From assembly GCA_030537815.1 (NCBI GenBank), contig JAUNVF010000008.1, positions 1 through 53,518 on the forward strand: DNA of 53,518 bases, in the 5' to 3' direction. The stretch's first letter is position 1. Each line of letters begins with the position of its first letter. Shown here in pieces: positions 25,388-34,176 of the stretch. Below the pieces are notes generated by a model, which was given only the letters and a program-made list of their open reading frames with translations, had not been told where the DNA came from and made no database searches. A program made the translations under genes and the position numbers. This DNA comes from Tissierellia bacterium. Its GTDB lineage: Bacteria; Bacillota; Clostridia; Tissierellales; Peptoniphilaceae.

Positions 25388-26176
25388 ATGAAATTTTGTT
25401 CGCTATCCAGTGGTAGTAGTGGAAATTCAATATATATAGAAACTAAAAAGTCAAGATTCCTTATCGACTCAGGATTGAGTGGAAAGAGAGTGGGAAAATT
25501 GCTCTCTGAAATCGACGTATCTGCTTCGGAACTCGACTTTATTTTGGTGACTCATGAACATAGCGATCATGTCCAGGGGGTGGGCGTTCTGTCGAGGAGA
25601 TACGACCTTCCCATAATTGCAAATGAAAGGACATGGCTCGCAATGGATCAAAAAATAGGAAAGATAGATCAAAAGAATATCGTAGTTTTTAAATCTGACA
25701 CCGATATAGAGCTGAGAGATGTTGACATTCATCCTATGAGAATTTATCATGATTCAGTGGAGGCTGTCGGCTATGTCATCGAGTCTTCTAAAAAGAAGTT
25801 ATCTGTTTTGACAGATACGGGTTTTGTATCAGAGGAGATGATATCTAAGATGATGGGGAGCGATTTATTTTTTATAGAGTCGAATCACGATCCCAATATG
25901 CTCCAAAATGGATCGTATAGTGAATACCTGAAAAAGAGGGTCAGAGGAATAAGGGGGCATCTCTCAAATTACGAATGTAGCAAGATATTGGGAGAGCTTT
26001 TAACGGGAATGGGAGAAAAAGTTTTTCTTGGACATCTCAGCAATGAAAATAATCTTCCGATACTGGCCTATAAGACTGTATCTGATTATTTGACGGGAAT
26101 AGGTATGGATATAAAGAAGGATCTGATTTTGGAAGTCGCTGCGAGATATGGAAGAAGCAGTTTTGTTGAATTGTAG
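25388..26176 (+). CDS. MBL-fold hydrolase, WalJ/YycJ-like
   Basis: 262 residues from ATG 25388 (GGAGGT at 25378-25383); a start at 25376 would overlap that site. The metallo-beta-lactamase signature is intact: 'THEHSDH' metal ligands, a later 'DTGFVS' aspartate, 'ESNHD' and 'GHLSNENN'. The N-terminal 'FCSLSSGSSGNSIYIET' is typical of the YycJ/WalJ branch. YycJ is linked in Firmicutes to cell-wall and DNA repair phenotypes and resembles exonucleases. As in many Firmicutes, rlmH follows, but the WalKR genes are not here. Confidence 0.9.
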   Translation: MKFCSLSSGSSGNSIYIETKKSRFLIDSGLSGKRVGKLLSEIDVSASELDFILVTHEHSDHVQGVGVLSRRYDLPIIANERTWLAMDQKIGKIDQKNIVVFKSDTDIELRDVDIHPMRIYHDSVEAVGYVIESSKKKLSVLTDTGFVSEEMISKMMGSDLFFIESNHDPNMLQNGSYSEYLKKRVRGIRGHLSNYECSKILGELLTGMGEKVFLGHLSNENNLPILAYKTVSDYLTGIGMDIKKDLILEVAARYGRSSFVEL

Positions 26177-26184
26177 GTGATTAT

Positions 26185-26664
26185 ATGAAAATTAAGATAG
26201 TATGTGTGGGGAATTTAAAAGAAAAATTTTTAAAAGATGCAGCCAGCGAATACAGGAAGAGATTGGGAAAATTTACTAAGATAGAAGTTATCGAGGTTGT
26301 CGAGGAGAGATTGTCCGACAAGGCTTCCGAGAAGAATATAGCCGACTGCTTGAAGAGGGAAGAGGAAAAGATATTAAAGCAGATATCAGATGATGAATAT
26401 GTAATAGATCTTTCCATAGAGGGACAGATGATCTCGAGCGAGGAATTTTCTATGAATATAGCGGATTTAATGGTATCCGGTTGTAGCGATATCGTATTCG
26501 TAATCGGCAGTTCTCATGGACTGGGAGATGGGATTAGGAGAAGGGCGAATTTCAGCCTATCTCTTTCAAAGATGACATTTCCTCATCAAATTGCGAGAGT
26601 AATATTGATGGAACAGATATACAGGGCATTTAAGATTAATTCTAATGAGCCTTATCATAAATAA
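26185..26664 (+). CDS. rlmH: 23S rRNA pseudouridine-1915 N3-methyltransferase
   Basis: 159 residues, exact family length. The SPOUT-fold landmarks are 'VVEERLSDKASE', 'LSIEGQMISSEEFS', the SAM-binding knot 'VFVIGSSHGLGD', 'LSLSKMTFPHQIAR' and the end 'YRAFKINSNEPYHK'. RlmH methylates pseudouridine 1915 in helix 69 of 23S rRNA. The start is 8 bp after the WalJ-like stop and is preceded by TAGGTG. The conserved walJ-rlmH order supports the call. Confidence 0.97.
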   Translation: MKIKIVCVGNLKEKFLKDAASEYRKRLGKFTKIEVIEVVEERLSDKASEKNIADCLKREEEKILKQISDDEYVIDLSIEGQMISSEEFSMNIADLMVSGCSDIVFVIGSSHGLGDGIRRRANFSLSLSKMTFPHQIARVILMEQIYRAFKINSNEPYHK

Positions 26665-26689
26665 TCCTTTTGGATATGGAGTTGAATTG

Positions 26690-27532
26690 ATGGAAGTAAA
26701 TGAAATAGAAAATAAAATAAATGAAATAAAGAGCATAGAGGAGATTGAGAGGTCGCTTATAAAGAGGTATAGAAAGCATATCTGGTCGAAATTCGTCAAA
26801 TCTATTAAGGAATACGAATTGATAAATAAGGGCGACAAGATTGCATCGGCGATATCTGGAGGTAAGGATAGTTTAATTCTAGCTAAATTATTGCAGGAAA
26901 TTCAAAAGTATGGAAATGTAGATTTTGAACTAGAATTTATCGCTATGGATCCCGGTTATAATGAAGAAAATAGAAAAAGGCTCGAGGAGAATTGCGCTTA
27001 TCTAGGTATTCCGGTAAAGATATTCGACACAGATGTTTTTAAGGTAGCCGATGAAATAGCCGGGAATTATCCATGCTATATATGTGCGAGGATGAGAAGG
27101 GGAGCTCTTTATGCAAAGGCGGAAGAGTTGGGCTGTAATAAGCTAGCACTAGGTCATCATTTCAATGATGTCATTGAGACGACTATGCTGAATATATTAA
27201 AGGCGGGCTGCTTTAAAACTATGATGCCCAAACTGAAATCGGATAATTTTGAAAATATGGAGATAATCAGGCCATTATACCAGGTAAGGGAAGATTATAT
27301 AATCAGGTGGATTAATTGGACGGGACTTAAAGCTTTGGACTGCGCCTGTAAGGTATCTTCTAAAAAACTGGGATCTTCAAGGGCTGATATTAAGGAATTG
27401 ATAGAAAAATTGGGAGAAGATCATGTGAATCTCGATATATCGATTTTTAGGGCCGCTCAAAATGTAAATCTCGATATGGTCCTGGGTTACGAATCGGCCG
27501 GCGTAAAGAGAAGTTTTTTGGACGACTATTAA
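26690..27532 (+). CDS. TtcA-like tRNA 2-thiolation ATPase
   Basis: 280 residues from ATG 26690; an earlier in-frame start at 26645 would overlap rlmH. The PP-loop 'SGGKDS' adenylates the target base, 'CYICARMRRGALY' supplies a CxxC pair, and 'LGHHFNDVIETTMLNILKAG' is the usual catalytic-region signature. A later 'DCAC' could provide the third cluster cysteine, as TtcA-type enzymes carry a Cys-ligated [4Fe-4S] cluster. TtcA 2-thiolates cytidine 32 in tRNA. The exact target here is not certain. Confidence 0.87.
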   Translation: MEVNEIENKINEIKSIEEIERSLIKRYRKHIWSKFVKSIKEYELINKGDKIASAISGGKDSLILAKLLQEIQKYGNVDFELEFIAMDPGYNEENRKRLEENCAYLGIPVKIFDTDVFKVADEIAGNYPCYICARMRRGALYAKAEELGCNKLALGHHFNDVIETTMLNILKAGCFKTMMPKLKSDNFENMEIIRPLYQVREDYIIRWINWTGLKALDCACKVSSKKLGSSRADIKELIEKLGEDHVNLDISIFRAAQNVNLDMVLGYESAGVKRSFLDDY

Positions 27533-27548
27533 AATAATAAAAGAATTA

Positions 27549-27574
27549 AATCAGGCTTAGGCCTGATTTTAATT
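27549..27574 (+). terminator. Terminator after the TtcA-like gene
   Basis: AATCAGGC-TTAG-GCCTGATT hairpin followed by TTTAATTT. Confidence 0.8.
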
Positions 27575-27668
27575 TGCTGAAAATTATAGCGTGAATTAAT
27601 AATATTAATTTAAAAATAAAAATAAGGACTTAAATTAGATTTAGATATTAATATTATTAATAATAAAC

Positions 27669-27696
27669 TTGACATATTTAATTTTAATGTTATTAT
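27669..27696 (+). promoter_or_regulatory. Sigma-A promoter of the DUF2089/DUF4097 operon
   Basis: TTGACA at 27669-27674, a 16-18 bp spacer and TATTAT/TTATAT from 27691. The RBS AAGAGGTG and ATG follow. Confidence 0.65.
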
Positions 27697-27716
27697 ATAT
27701 ATTAAGAGGTGATCAA

Positions 27717-28088
27717 ATGGTTAAAGTAAATTTATGTACATGCCCCATATGCAATAGGGATTTGGTTATTAGGGAGTACGAATGTAATAGATGTCATACA
27801 AATATAAGGGGACATTTCCGTCAAGATAAATTTTCTAAATTAAGTCAGGAAGATAAGGATTTTATTGAGATATTTGTAAGAAAAAGAGGCAGTATAAAAG
27901 AGATAGAAAAAGAATTGGGAATTTCATATCCCACCGTTAGAAATAAATTAGATCAGGTTATTTCCGCACTGGGTCATAAGGTGGAAAAAGATCAATCAAA
28001 AATCGAAATACTAAATCTATTGAATAATGGTGAAATAACATCTGAAGAAGCAGCAGATATGCTCGAAAATTTGAATAATAAGGAGTGA
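27717..28088 (+). CDS. DUF2089 regulator-like protein
   Basis: 123 residues from ATG 27717 (AGAGGTG site). A zinc-ribbon-like N-terminus (C8, C10, C13 in CTCPIC and a later CNRC pair) is followed by 'FVRKRGSIKEIEKELGISYPTVRNKLDQVI', a clear helix-turn-helix as in DUF2089 proteins. The C-terminal 'ILNLLNNGEITSEEAADMLE' is the SHOCT/DUF4097-associated helix pair that also opens the next protein. It is therefore a probable DNA-binding partner of the following gene, and the operon resembles membrane-stress modules. Confidence 0.85.
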   Translation: MVKVNLCTCPICNRDLVIREYECNRCHTNIRGHFRQDKFSKLSQEDKDFIEIFVRKRGSIKEIEKELGISYPTVRNKLDQVISALGHKVEKDQSKIEILNLLNNGEITSEEAADMLENLNNKE

Positions 28089-28092
28089 TATG

Positions 28093-29184
28093 ATGTCTAA
28101 GGAAAAATTACTTGTATTAAATATGTTGAAAGAGGGAAAGATAACAGAAGAAGAAGCTCTAAGATTGCTTGAGGCCATGGGCGAAAGCGAATCGGAGGAA
28201 GAAGATAAAAAATTTAAGGATTTTGAAGATAATTTAGAAAATATAGTCGGAAAGGTGACTTCCTCTGTTGAAAAAATAATGAAAAAGACGACCGAAACGA
28301 TTCAAAATATGGATTTTGAAGATTTACATCTTGTATTCGTCGGCAATTCAGGTAAGTATAAGGCGAAAACCGAACAGGCAAAGACGATGGAGATTTCAGA
28401 AATTGAGAATCCGATTTTTAGGTTGTCAAATAAAAATGGAAGGGTTCAAATCTATCCATGGGATAATGATTTTATAGAATGTAGATCTAAGATCAATTAC
28501 GATTCCAAATTATTGGGACCGGATCATGAATTCTTTACTTTGAAAAAAGAGGATAGAGATATAATCGTAAATCCAAATTATCATGCAGGTGGGTCGCAGC
28601 CATTTGAATTGAATATGCAAATAGCTGTGCCGAGGAGATTTTTTGAAGCTTTTCATATAAGTACTACTAATGGGTCGATTGAAGCCAGCTTGCTCGACTC
28701 AAAATATATGGAAGTAAATACGGTCAACGGAAAGATAATTTTAAATTCAAATACGGCGGAAGATTCAAATTTCAGTGCTATGAATGCTAAGATAGAGGTA
28801 CTGGATCATACCGGAAAGAATATGAAGATTACAAATACGAATGGTAAGGTAGTCGTAAATGGACTATATGTAGAAGACACAGAAATCACGACTACAAATG
28901 GAAATATAATTTTACAGGAAATTTCGAATATGGCGAGAAGGATTTCTACTATAAGCACAAATGGAAGTATAAGAATTGCCATAGGAGATTTTGTAAGAGG
29001 TGTAAAGGTCGATTTCCAAAAAGTCAATAAATACACGACAAAGGTCAATTTGTCGGATAGATTTACATCGGTGCTACAGGGAAATAAAGATGTGATAGCA
29101 TATACTGAAGGCTTTAATGAAGAGGATATGGATTCTCTTAGCATAAAGGGATCGACTGTGAATGGAAGTGTAATCGTAGAATAA
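28093..29184 (+). CDS. DUF4097 beta-strand repeat protein
   Basis: About 363 residues. ATG 28093 is preferred over the adjacent ATG at 28090 because the AAGGAGTG site would be too close to the latter. The first 35 residues repeat the 'LLKEGKITEEEALRLLEAMGE' helix pair shared with the preceding protein. The rest is a right-handed beta-helix-like DUF4097 domain with repeated 'TTNGSIEA', 'TVNGKIIL', 'NTNGKVVV' and 'TTNGNIIL' turns. There is no signal peptide. Such proteins often accompany DUF2089 or LiaF-like stress sensors; the role here is unproven. Confidence 0.88.
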   Translation: MSKEKLLVLNMLKEGKITEEEALRLLEAMGESESEEEDKKFKDFEDNLENIVGKVTSSVEKIMKKTTETIQNMDFEDLHLVFVGNSGKYKAKTEQAKTMEISEIENPIFRLSNKNGRVQIYPWDNDFIECRSKINYDSKLLGPDHEFFTLKKEDRDIIVNPNYHAGGSQPFELNMQIAVPRRFFEAFHISTTNGSIEASLLDSKYMEVNTVNGKIILNSNTAEDSNFSAMNAKIEVLDHTGKNMKITNTNGKVVVNGLYVEDTEITTTNGNIILQEISNMARRISTISTNGSIRIAIGDFVRGVKVDFQKVNKYTTKVNLSDRFTSVLQGNKDVIAYTEGFNEEDMDSLSIKGSTVNGSVIVE

Positions 29185-29203
29185 TTGAAATAACATAGAT
29201 TTA

Positions 29204-29231
29204 CCCCGAGAGATATCTTGGGGTTTTTTTA
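29204..29231 (+). terminator. Terminator after DUF4097 gene
   Basis: CCCCGAGA-GATA-TCTTGGGG (one G-T pair) followed by seven Ts. Confidence 0.88.
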
Positions 29232-29261
29232 TTGCCAAGAAAGTTTAAGAAAGAAGTTTAA

Positions 29262-29277
29262 TGTGATTTATCTCACT
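29262..29277. promoter_or_regulatory. CRP-type operator upstream of the pfl operon
   Basis: TGTGA-TTTATC-TCACT is an almost perfect match to the CRP/FNR-family palindrome TGTGA-N6-TCACA. It is centred 66 bp before the pflB start codon. Candidate -10 elements TATTAA (29296-29301) or TATATT (29304-29309) put the centre roughly 39-46 bp before transcription start, suitable for class II activation. The fused regulator encoded in the same operon is the natural candidate to bind it. Confidence 0.7.
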
Positions 29278-29335
29278 GAAATAATTGATAATAAGTATTA
29301 AAATATATTTAGATAATAAAATAGGAGGTAATAAA

Positions 29336-31579
29336 TTGAAAGCTTGGGAAGGTTTTAAAGAAGGCAATTGGTGTAGAAATATAGATACTAGAGATTTTAT
29401 AGTAAAAAACTACAAGGCTTATGACGGCGATGAAAGTTTTTTGGTCGGAAAGACAGATAGAACGGAAAAACTTTGGAATAAAGTTGAGAAGATGATAAAT
29501 GAAGAGATTAGAAATAAGAAGGTTAATATAGAGACGAGAACATTTTCCGGGATAAATAATTTTGAACCGGGATATATAGACAGGGATTTGGAAATTATAT
29601 TCGGTCTTCAAACAGATGAACCATTGAAGAGGATTATAAATCCTTATGGAGGTTATAGGATGGTTCAATCGTCATTGAAGGCTTATGGCTATGAACTCGA
29701 TCCTGTTATGGAAAAAGATTTCAATGAATTTAGAAAAACTCATAATCAAGGTGTATTTGACGCTTATACAAAGGATATGAGGAAGGCTAGGACTGTGGGA
29801 CTCTTGACCGGACTACCCGATGCTTATGGAAGGGGCAGGATAATTGGCGACTACAGGAGGATACCTCTATACGGGATAGACTTTTTGAAAGCTCAAAAGA
29901 TGTCGGATCTAGATGAGATAATAGGAGATGCCAGCGAAGAGATAATAAGATTGCGAGAAGAGGTTTCAGAGCAGATAAGGGCTTTGGACGAGATCAAGGA
30001 TATGGCGGCATCATATGGATTCGATATTTCTAAACCGGCTGAAAATGCTGTCGAAGCTGTACAGTTTTTATATTTTGGATATCTTGCAGCTATAAAAGAA
30101 AATAATGGCGCTGCTATGAGCATAGGCAGAAATACTACATTTATAGATATTTATATCGAAAGGGATATGGAGAGAGGCTTGATTGACGAAGAGGGCGCAC
30201 AGGAATTAGTCGATCAGCTTATAATAAAATTGAGGCTGGCTAGACATTTGAGAACGCCTGAATACGATGAATTATTTGGCGGGGACCCGACCTGGGTTAC
30301 CGAATCCATAGGAGGAATGGGAGTCGACGGAAGGACTATGGTAACAAAGACGGCATTTAGATATCTCCATTCTCTAACAAATCTCGGACCGGCTCCGGAA
30401 CCGAATATGACTGTGCTTTGGAGCGATAAATTGCCGATGCCATTTAAGAAATACTGTTCAAAGATGAGCATAGAAACAGGATCGATACAATATGAAAATG
30501 ACGATGTAATGAGAGCTGTTTACGGAGATGACTATGGTATAGCATGCTGCGTTTCTGCGATGAAGATAGGAAAGCAGATGCAATTCTTCGGTGCGAGAGC
30601 GAATATAGCCAAAGCATTATTATATGCGATAAATGGCGGGGTAGATGAAGTTAAAAAAGATAAAGAAGGAAATCCAATCAAAGTATTGGACGGAATTGAA
30701 GCCATAAAAGATGATGTTTTGGATTTCGATACAGTTTTAGAAAATTATAAAAAAGTTTTGAAAAAGCTATCTAAATTATATGTAAATACCATGAATACGA
30801 TTCATTATATGCACGACAAATACGCATATGAAAGGGGACAGATGGCTCTTCAAGATACTAAATTACACCGATTCATGGCTTTTGGAGTAGCGGGAATTTC
30901 TATAGTTGCAGATTCTCTATCGGCGATTAAATACGCCAAAGTAAAGCCGATTAGAGATGATTATGGAATAGCGATAGACTTTAAAGTCGAGGGAGATTTT
31001 CCCAAATACGGAAATGACGATGACAGAGCGGATGACATGGCAGTTGCTGCGGTAAGTCAATTCCTAGACTATTTAAAAGAAACAAAGACTTATAGAAATT
31101 CAGAGCATACTTTGTCGATACTGACTATAACTTCAAATGTCGTATACGGTAAAAAGACGGGAACTACTCCTGACGGAAGAAAAAGAGGAGAGCCATTTGC
31201 TCCCGGTGCAAATCCGATGCATGGCAGAGATGAAAGTGGAGCGCTCGCTTCTTTAAATTCAGTGGCAAAAATACCATATGAATGTATTTGCCAGGACGGG
31301 ATTTCAAATACTTTTACGATTGTTCCTGATACATTGGGCAAAAATAAGGAAGAGAGAATAGATAATTTGACTGCTATAATGAATGGATACTTTAATCGAA
31401 AGGCATTTCATTTAAATGTCAATGTTTTAGATAGAGCTCTTTTAAAAGAAGCTATGGAAAATCCCGAAAAATATCCGAATCTTACTATAAGGGTGTCTGG
31501 ATATGCGGTCCATTTCCACAGGCTTTCAAGAGAACAGCAATTGGAAGTTATAAATAGGACATTCCACGAAAGGACTTGA
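29336..31579 (+). CDS. pflB: Pyruvate formate-lyase
   Basis: 747 residues from TTG 29336, which has AGGAGGT at 29323-29329; longer in-frame starts have no site. It converts pyruvate and CoA to acetyl-CoA and formate by a glycyl-radical mechanism in anaerobic cells. The catalytic cysteine pair is Cys404-Cys405 in 'ACCVSAM', and the radical-bearing Gly722 lies in '[17 protein letters not shown]', near the C-terminus as expected. It is cytoplasmic. The activating enzyme follows 6 bp later. A CRP-type site lies upstream. Confidence 0.97.
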   Translation: MKAWEGFKEGNWCRNIDTRDFIVKNYKAYDGDESFLVGKTDRTEKLWNKVEKMINEEIRNKKVNIETRTFSGINNFEPGYIDRDLEIIFGLQTDEPLKRIINPYGGYRMVQSSLKAYGYELDPVMEKDFNEFRKTHNQGVFDAYTKDMRKARTVGLLTGLPDAYGRGRIIGDYRRIPLYGIDFLKAQKMSDLDEIIGDASEEIIRLREEVSEQIRALDEIKDMAASYGFDISKPAENAVEAVQFLYFGYLAAIKENNGAAMSIGRNTTFIDIYIERDMERGLIDEEGAQELVDQLIIKLRLARHLRTPEYDELFGGDPTWVTESIGGMGVDGRTMVTKTAFRYLHSLTNLGPAPEPNMTVLWSDKLPMPFKKYCSKMSIETGSIQYENDDVMRAVYGDDYGIACCVSAMKIGKQMQFFGARANIAKALLYAINGGVDEVKKDKEGNPIKVLDGIEAIKDDVLDFDTVLENYKKVLKKLSKLYVNTMNTIHYMHDKYAYERGQMALQDTKLHRFMAFGVAGISIVADSLSAIKYAKVKPIRDDYGIAIDFKVEGDFPKYGNDDDRADDMAVAAVSQFLDYLKETKTYRNSEHTLSILTITSNVVYGKKTGTTPDGRKRGEPFAPGANPMHGRDESGALASLNSVAKIPYECICQDGISNTFTIVPDTLGKNKEERIDNLTAIMNGYFNRKAFHLNVNVLDRALLKEAMENPEKYPNLTIRVSGYAVHFHRLSREQQLEVINRTFHERT

Positions 31580-31585
31580 TATTAG

Positions 31586-33052
31586 ATGACCATGGGCAAG
31601 CTTCACTCAATACAATCTATGGGGCTTGTTGACGGCCCTGGAGTTAGAACTGTATTCTTTCTTCAGGGCTGTCCGCTTAGATGCGCCTATTGTCATAATC
31701 CCGATACTCGAGCATTCTGCAATGGTACGGATATAGATGTGGATGAGGTCCTTAGAATAGCTTCAAGATATAAATCATATTACGGATTAAATGGAGGTAT
31801 TACATTCTCGGGTGGTGAACCTCTGTCTCAACCTCGATTTGTTTTAGAGGCATTTAAAGCTTTGAAAGAAAGGGGATTCAATACCTGCCTCGATACATCA
31901 GGCTATGGACCTAAAAAATACTTTGATGAAATCTTGAAGTATACCGATACATTGCTCCTTGATATTAAATCTTTCTCTTTTGATGATTACAAGTCTTTAA
32001 CGGATTTTGGAGACGAATCAGTTAAAGAGTTTATGAATTCTGTTAAAAAGTTCAATATTAATGTTATAATAAGACATGTAATGGTACCCGGTTTTACAGA
32101 TGATAAAAGATCTATGGATAGATTTGTGAGATATATTTTTCCTATAATAGATAAGATAGATAGGGTCGAGATCCTTCCATTTCATAAAATGGGAGAGGAT
32201 AAATACGAGGAATTGAATATTGATTACAAATTAAAAGAAGTTCCGGAGATGAACAAAAAATATGCGCAGGTTTTTGAAAACTACGTGAATTACAGAATCA
32301 AAAAGCTAAGGCAAAAGAGGGCTGATAATATGAGGATGGCTATAGACGAAAATCAAAAAGATAAATGGATTGAACAGAGCTATCTGCTAAAGGGTTTGAC
32401 AGAAGAAGAGAGAAGTCGAGTGAAAAGCGGCATTGAATTCTGTGAAATGAAGAGGGGCGAGCTAATATTTCAGAGTTTAGATAATGCCGACAGGCTCTAT
32501 ATGGTCTGCAGCGGAAAAATAAAGATATACGAAAATACATTGGAAGGCAAGGAACAAATCTTATATATATATTCGGAGGGAGAATTTATAGGTGGTCTGA
32601 ATGTATTAAAAGAAACAGAGTATCTATATAATGGAGAATGTATTGAGCCGGGAGTTATCGGCATAATTTCCAAAGATGTATTCGATAATTTTCTTGTAAA
32701 TAATCCACATGTACTCTTGAGAATCCTAAAGATGGCTTTCGAAAGGATTAGACTGGCTGAAGATTTGATAAAGAGATTGACGGCATCGACGACTGATGAG
32801 AAGGTGGCATCGCTTTTACTCAAGCTGATACCTGAATTTGGTACGGTTAAGGGATCCAAGATCGTGCTCGACTTGAGCATGACTCGAGAGGAGATGGGCT
32901 CTCTTGTCGGATTGACGAGAGAAACTTTGGTTAGAAAATTAAGCGAGTATAGGAATTTAGGGATAATCGAAGCTAGCGGAACTAAGAGGATAGTCATAAA
33001 TGATATCGAAAAATTAAGGGAGAAGGCCCAAGCCTTTCCTGATGATAAATAG
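31586..33052 (+). CDS. PFL-activating radical-SAM enzyme fused to a CRP/FNR-family regulator
   Basis: 488 residues, one uninterrupted frame, about twice the usual length of PflA (about 245). Residues 1-245 are a complete PFL-activating enzyme: 'DGPGVRTVFFLQGC', radical-SAM cluster C29-x3-C33-x2-C36, 'GGITFSGGEPL' and the 'LLDIKSF' and 'RHVMVPGFTDD' segments. Residues 265-488 are a complete CRP/FNR-type protein: cyclic-nucleotide-binding-like jelly roll ('MKRGELIFQSLDNADRLYMV', 'YSEGEFIGG'), dimer helix and winged HTH (about 430-470). The recognition helix 'TRETLVRKL' keeps the Arg-Glu and Arg spacing of E. coli CRP ('SRETVGRIL'), which reads TGTGA. A TGTGA-N6-TCACT palindrome lies before the operon. 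The activation and regulation of PFL may be coupled in one protein. Confidence 0.92.
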   Translation: MTMGKLHSIQSMGLVDGPGVRTVFFLQGCPLRCAYCHNPDTRAFCNGTDIDVDEVLRIASRYKSYYGLNGGITFSGGEPLSQPRFVLEAFKALKERGFNTCLDTSGYGPKKYFDEILKYTDTLLLDIKSFSFDDYKSLTDFGDESVKEFMNSVKKFNINVIIRHVMVPGFTDDKRSMDRFVRYIFPIIDKIDRVEILPFHKMGEDKYEELNIDYKLKEVPEMNKKYAQVFENYVNYRIKKLRQKRADNMRMAIDENQKDKWIEQSYLLKGLTEEERSRVKSGIEFCEMKRGELIFQSLDNADRLYMVCSGKIKIYENTLEGKEQILYIYSEGEFIGGLNVLKETEYLYNGECIEPGVIGIISKDVFDNFLVNNPHVLLRILKMAFERIRLAEDLIKRLTASTTDEKVASLLLKLIPEFGTVKGSKIVLDLSMTREEMGSLVGLTRETLVRKLSEYRNLGIIEASGTKRIVINDIEKLREKAQAFPDDK

Positions 33053-33098
33053 TCTACAGATCTTCAACCGAAGATTTGTAGACTATTTTTTTAGAGGC
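33051..33098. terminator. Terminator between the pfl operon and the DtxR-like gene
   Basis: AGTCTACAGATCTTC pairs with GAAGATTTGTAGACT (one G-T pair) with a four-base loop, followed by a T run. It overlaps the stop region of both genes. Confidence 0.88.
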
Positions 33099-33468
33099 TC
33101 TCTTTATACGATTTAACAAATTTTTTTAAAGCTTCAAAGCTCTTGGGGCTGATGACATGCTCTATTCGGCAGGCGTCGTTGACTGCCGTTTCCTCATCTA
33201 CGCCGATCTCCATTAGCCATTGGGATATTAAGGTATGTCTTTCATAAATCATCGTAGCTATTTTATTTCCCTTTTCGGTCAAGTCTATCAGGCCGTCTTT
33301 TGCCATTGTAATATAATTATTTTGCCTTAGATTTTTCATGGCGACACTGACACTCGGTTTAGTGAATCCAAGTTCTGTTGCGATATCTATAGATCTTACC
33401 GTTCCGTTTCTCATCTTGAGTATCAATATGGTCTCCAGATAGTTCTCGGCCGATTCCATTATTTTCAT
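33091..33468 (-). CDS. DtxR/MntR-family metal-dependent regulator
   Basis: 125 residues from ATG 33468 (AAAGGAG site). An N-terminal winged HTH ('RSIDIATELGFTKPSVSVAMKNLRQNNYITM') is followed by 'LTEKGNKIATMIYERHTLISQWLMEIGVDEETAVNDACRIEHVIS', the DtxR-type metal-binding/dimerisation helix with the paired His and Glu residues. The length fits the short MntR-like form without a C-terminal SH3 domain. Mn2+ or Fe2+ is the likely co-repressor. The adjacent metal genes (DUF6110/P1B ATPase on the other strand) and the Mn riboswitch ATPase suggest local metal regulation. Its operator was not identified with confidence. Confidence 0.9.
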   Translation of the reverse strand: MKIMESAENYLETILILKMRNGTVRSIDIATELGFTKPSVSVAMKNLRQNNYITMAKDGLIDLTEKGNKIATMIYERHTLISQWLMEIGVDEETAVNDACRIEHVISPKSFEALKKFVKSYKESL

Positions 33469-33823
33469 AATTTCGCTCCTTTCTTTTAAAATCGAATAAG
33501 ATATCATATCTTTAATATATTATCTCAAATGAAAATGATTTAATCAAATCTGATCTGTAGATGATATTAAGGCATAAATATACAAGATATCATAGCGAAA
33601 TAAAGTGGGAAAAGATTAAGATAAAATGTAATTGATAATGAGAAAATAAAATATTACAAAATATTAATATTTAAATGTGTACTTATACACATCTAAAAAA
33701 TTATAAGCAAAAAACTATATAAAAAGCTTATCTTAATTGATAATATATAGTATAATATAACTAGTCTAAATATTCATTACATTATGGATTTTCTTAGAAT
33801 AAATAAAATTAATGGAGGTTATT
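33469..33823. other. Intergenic control region between the DtxR-like and DUF6110 genes
   Basis: About 355 bp without a convincing gene, very AT-rich. It holds an ATGTGTA-CTTA-TACACAT palindrome at 33675-33692, and a TATAAT at 33751-33756 about 70 bp before the DUF6110 start. The palindrome is the most operator-like element seen; the binding protein is unknown. Confidence 0.5.
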
Positions 33824-34129
33824 ATGTTAGGATTAAAAAAATTGGGAATTTTCACAGGTGGACTATTATTCGGTACTGTTGGATTAAAAGTATTGGCAAG
33901 CGATGACGCTAAAAAAGTCTATACTACAGGTGTGGCTGCTGCTTTGAGAGCTAAGGACAGCTTTATGAAGACTGCTACAGTAGTTCAAGAAAATGCTGAA
34001 GATATCATTGCTGAAGCTAAACTGATCAATGAAGAAAAAGCAAAAGAAGAAGATTTCGTATGGGAGTTTGAAGAAGACTGCGAAGATTGCACTTATTCTG
34101 AAGAATCTTCCGACGAGGAGGCTGAATAG
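33824..34129 (+). CDS. DUF6110 protein
   Basis: 101 residues from ATG 33824 (GGAGGT site). The N-terminus is weakly hydrophobic with glycine-rich 'TGGLLFGTVGLKVLASDDAKKVY', followed by 'AALRAKDSFMKTATVVQENAEDIIAEAK', the DUF6110 signature, and a very acidic tail with two cysteines (CEDC). DUF6110 proteins are commonly encoded just before P1B-type metal ATPases, as here (47 bp). The acidic, cysteine-containing tail could bind metal; this is inference. Confidence 0.85.
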   Translation: MLGLKKLGIFTGGLLFGTVGLKVLASDDAKKVYTTGVAAALRAKDSFMKTATVVQENAEDIIAEAKLINEEKAKEEDFVWEFEEDCEDCTYSEESSDEEAE

Positions 34130-34176
34130 TAGGGACTTTTTAAAGTCCCTTTGGCATTTATCGATGGAGGTTGAGT

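Noticed and set aside
32400-33052. An oxygen-sensing FNR iron-sulfur cluster in the regulator half of the PFL fusion
   Set aside because: Only scattered cysteines are present and not the FNR cluster spacing, so redox sensing through its own cluster is not supported; the radical-SAM half could still provide it.
34171-34176. TTG 34171 as start of the P1B ATPase
   Set aside because: It directly touches the GGAGG site; TTG 34177 has a proper six-base gap.
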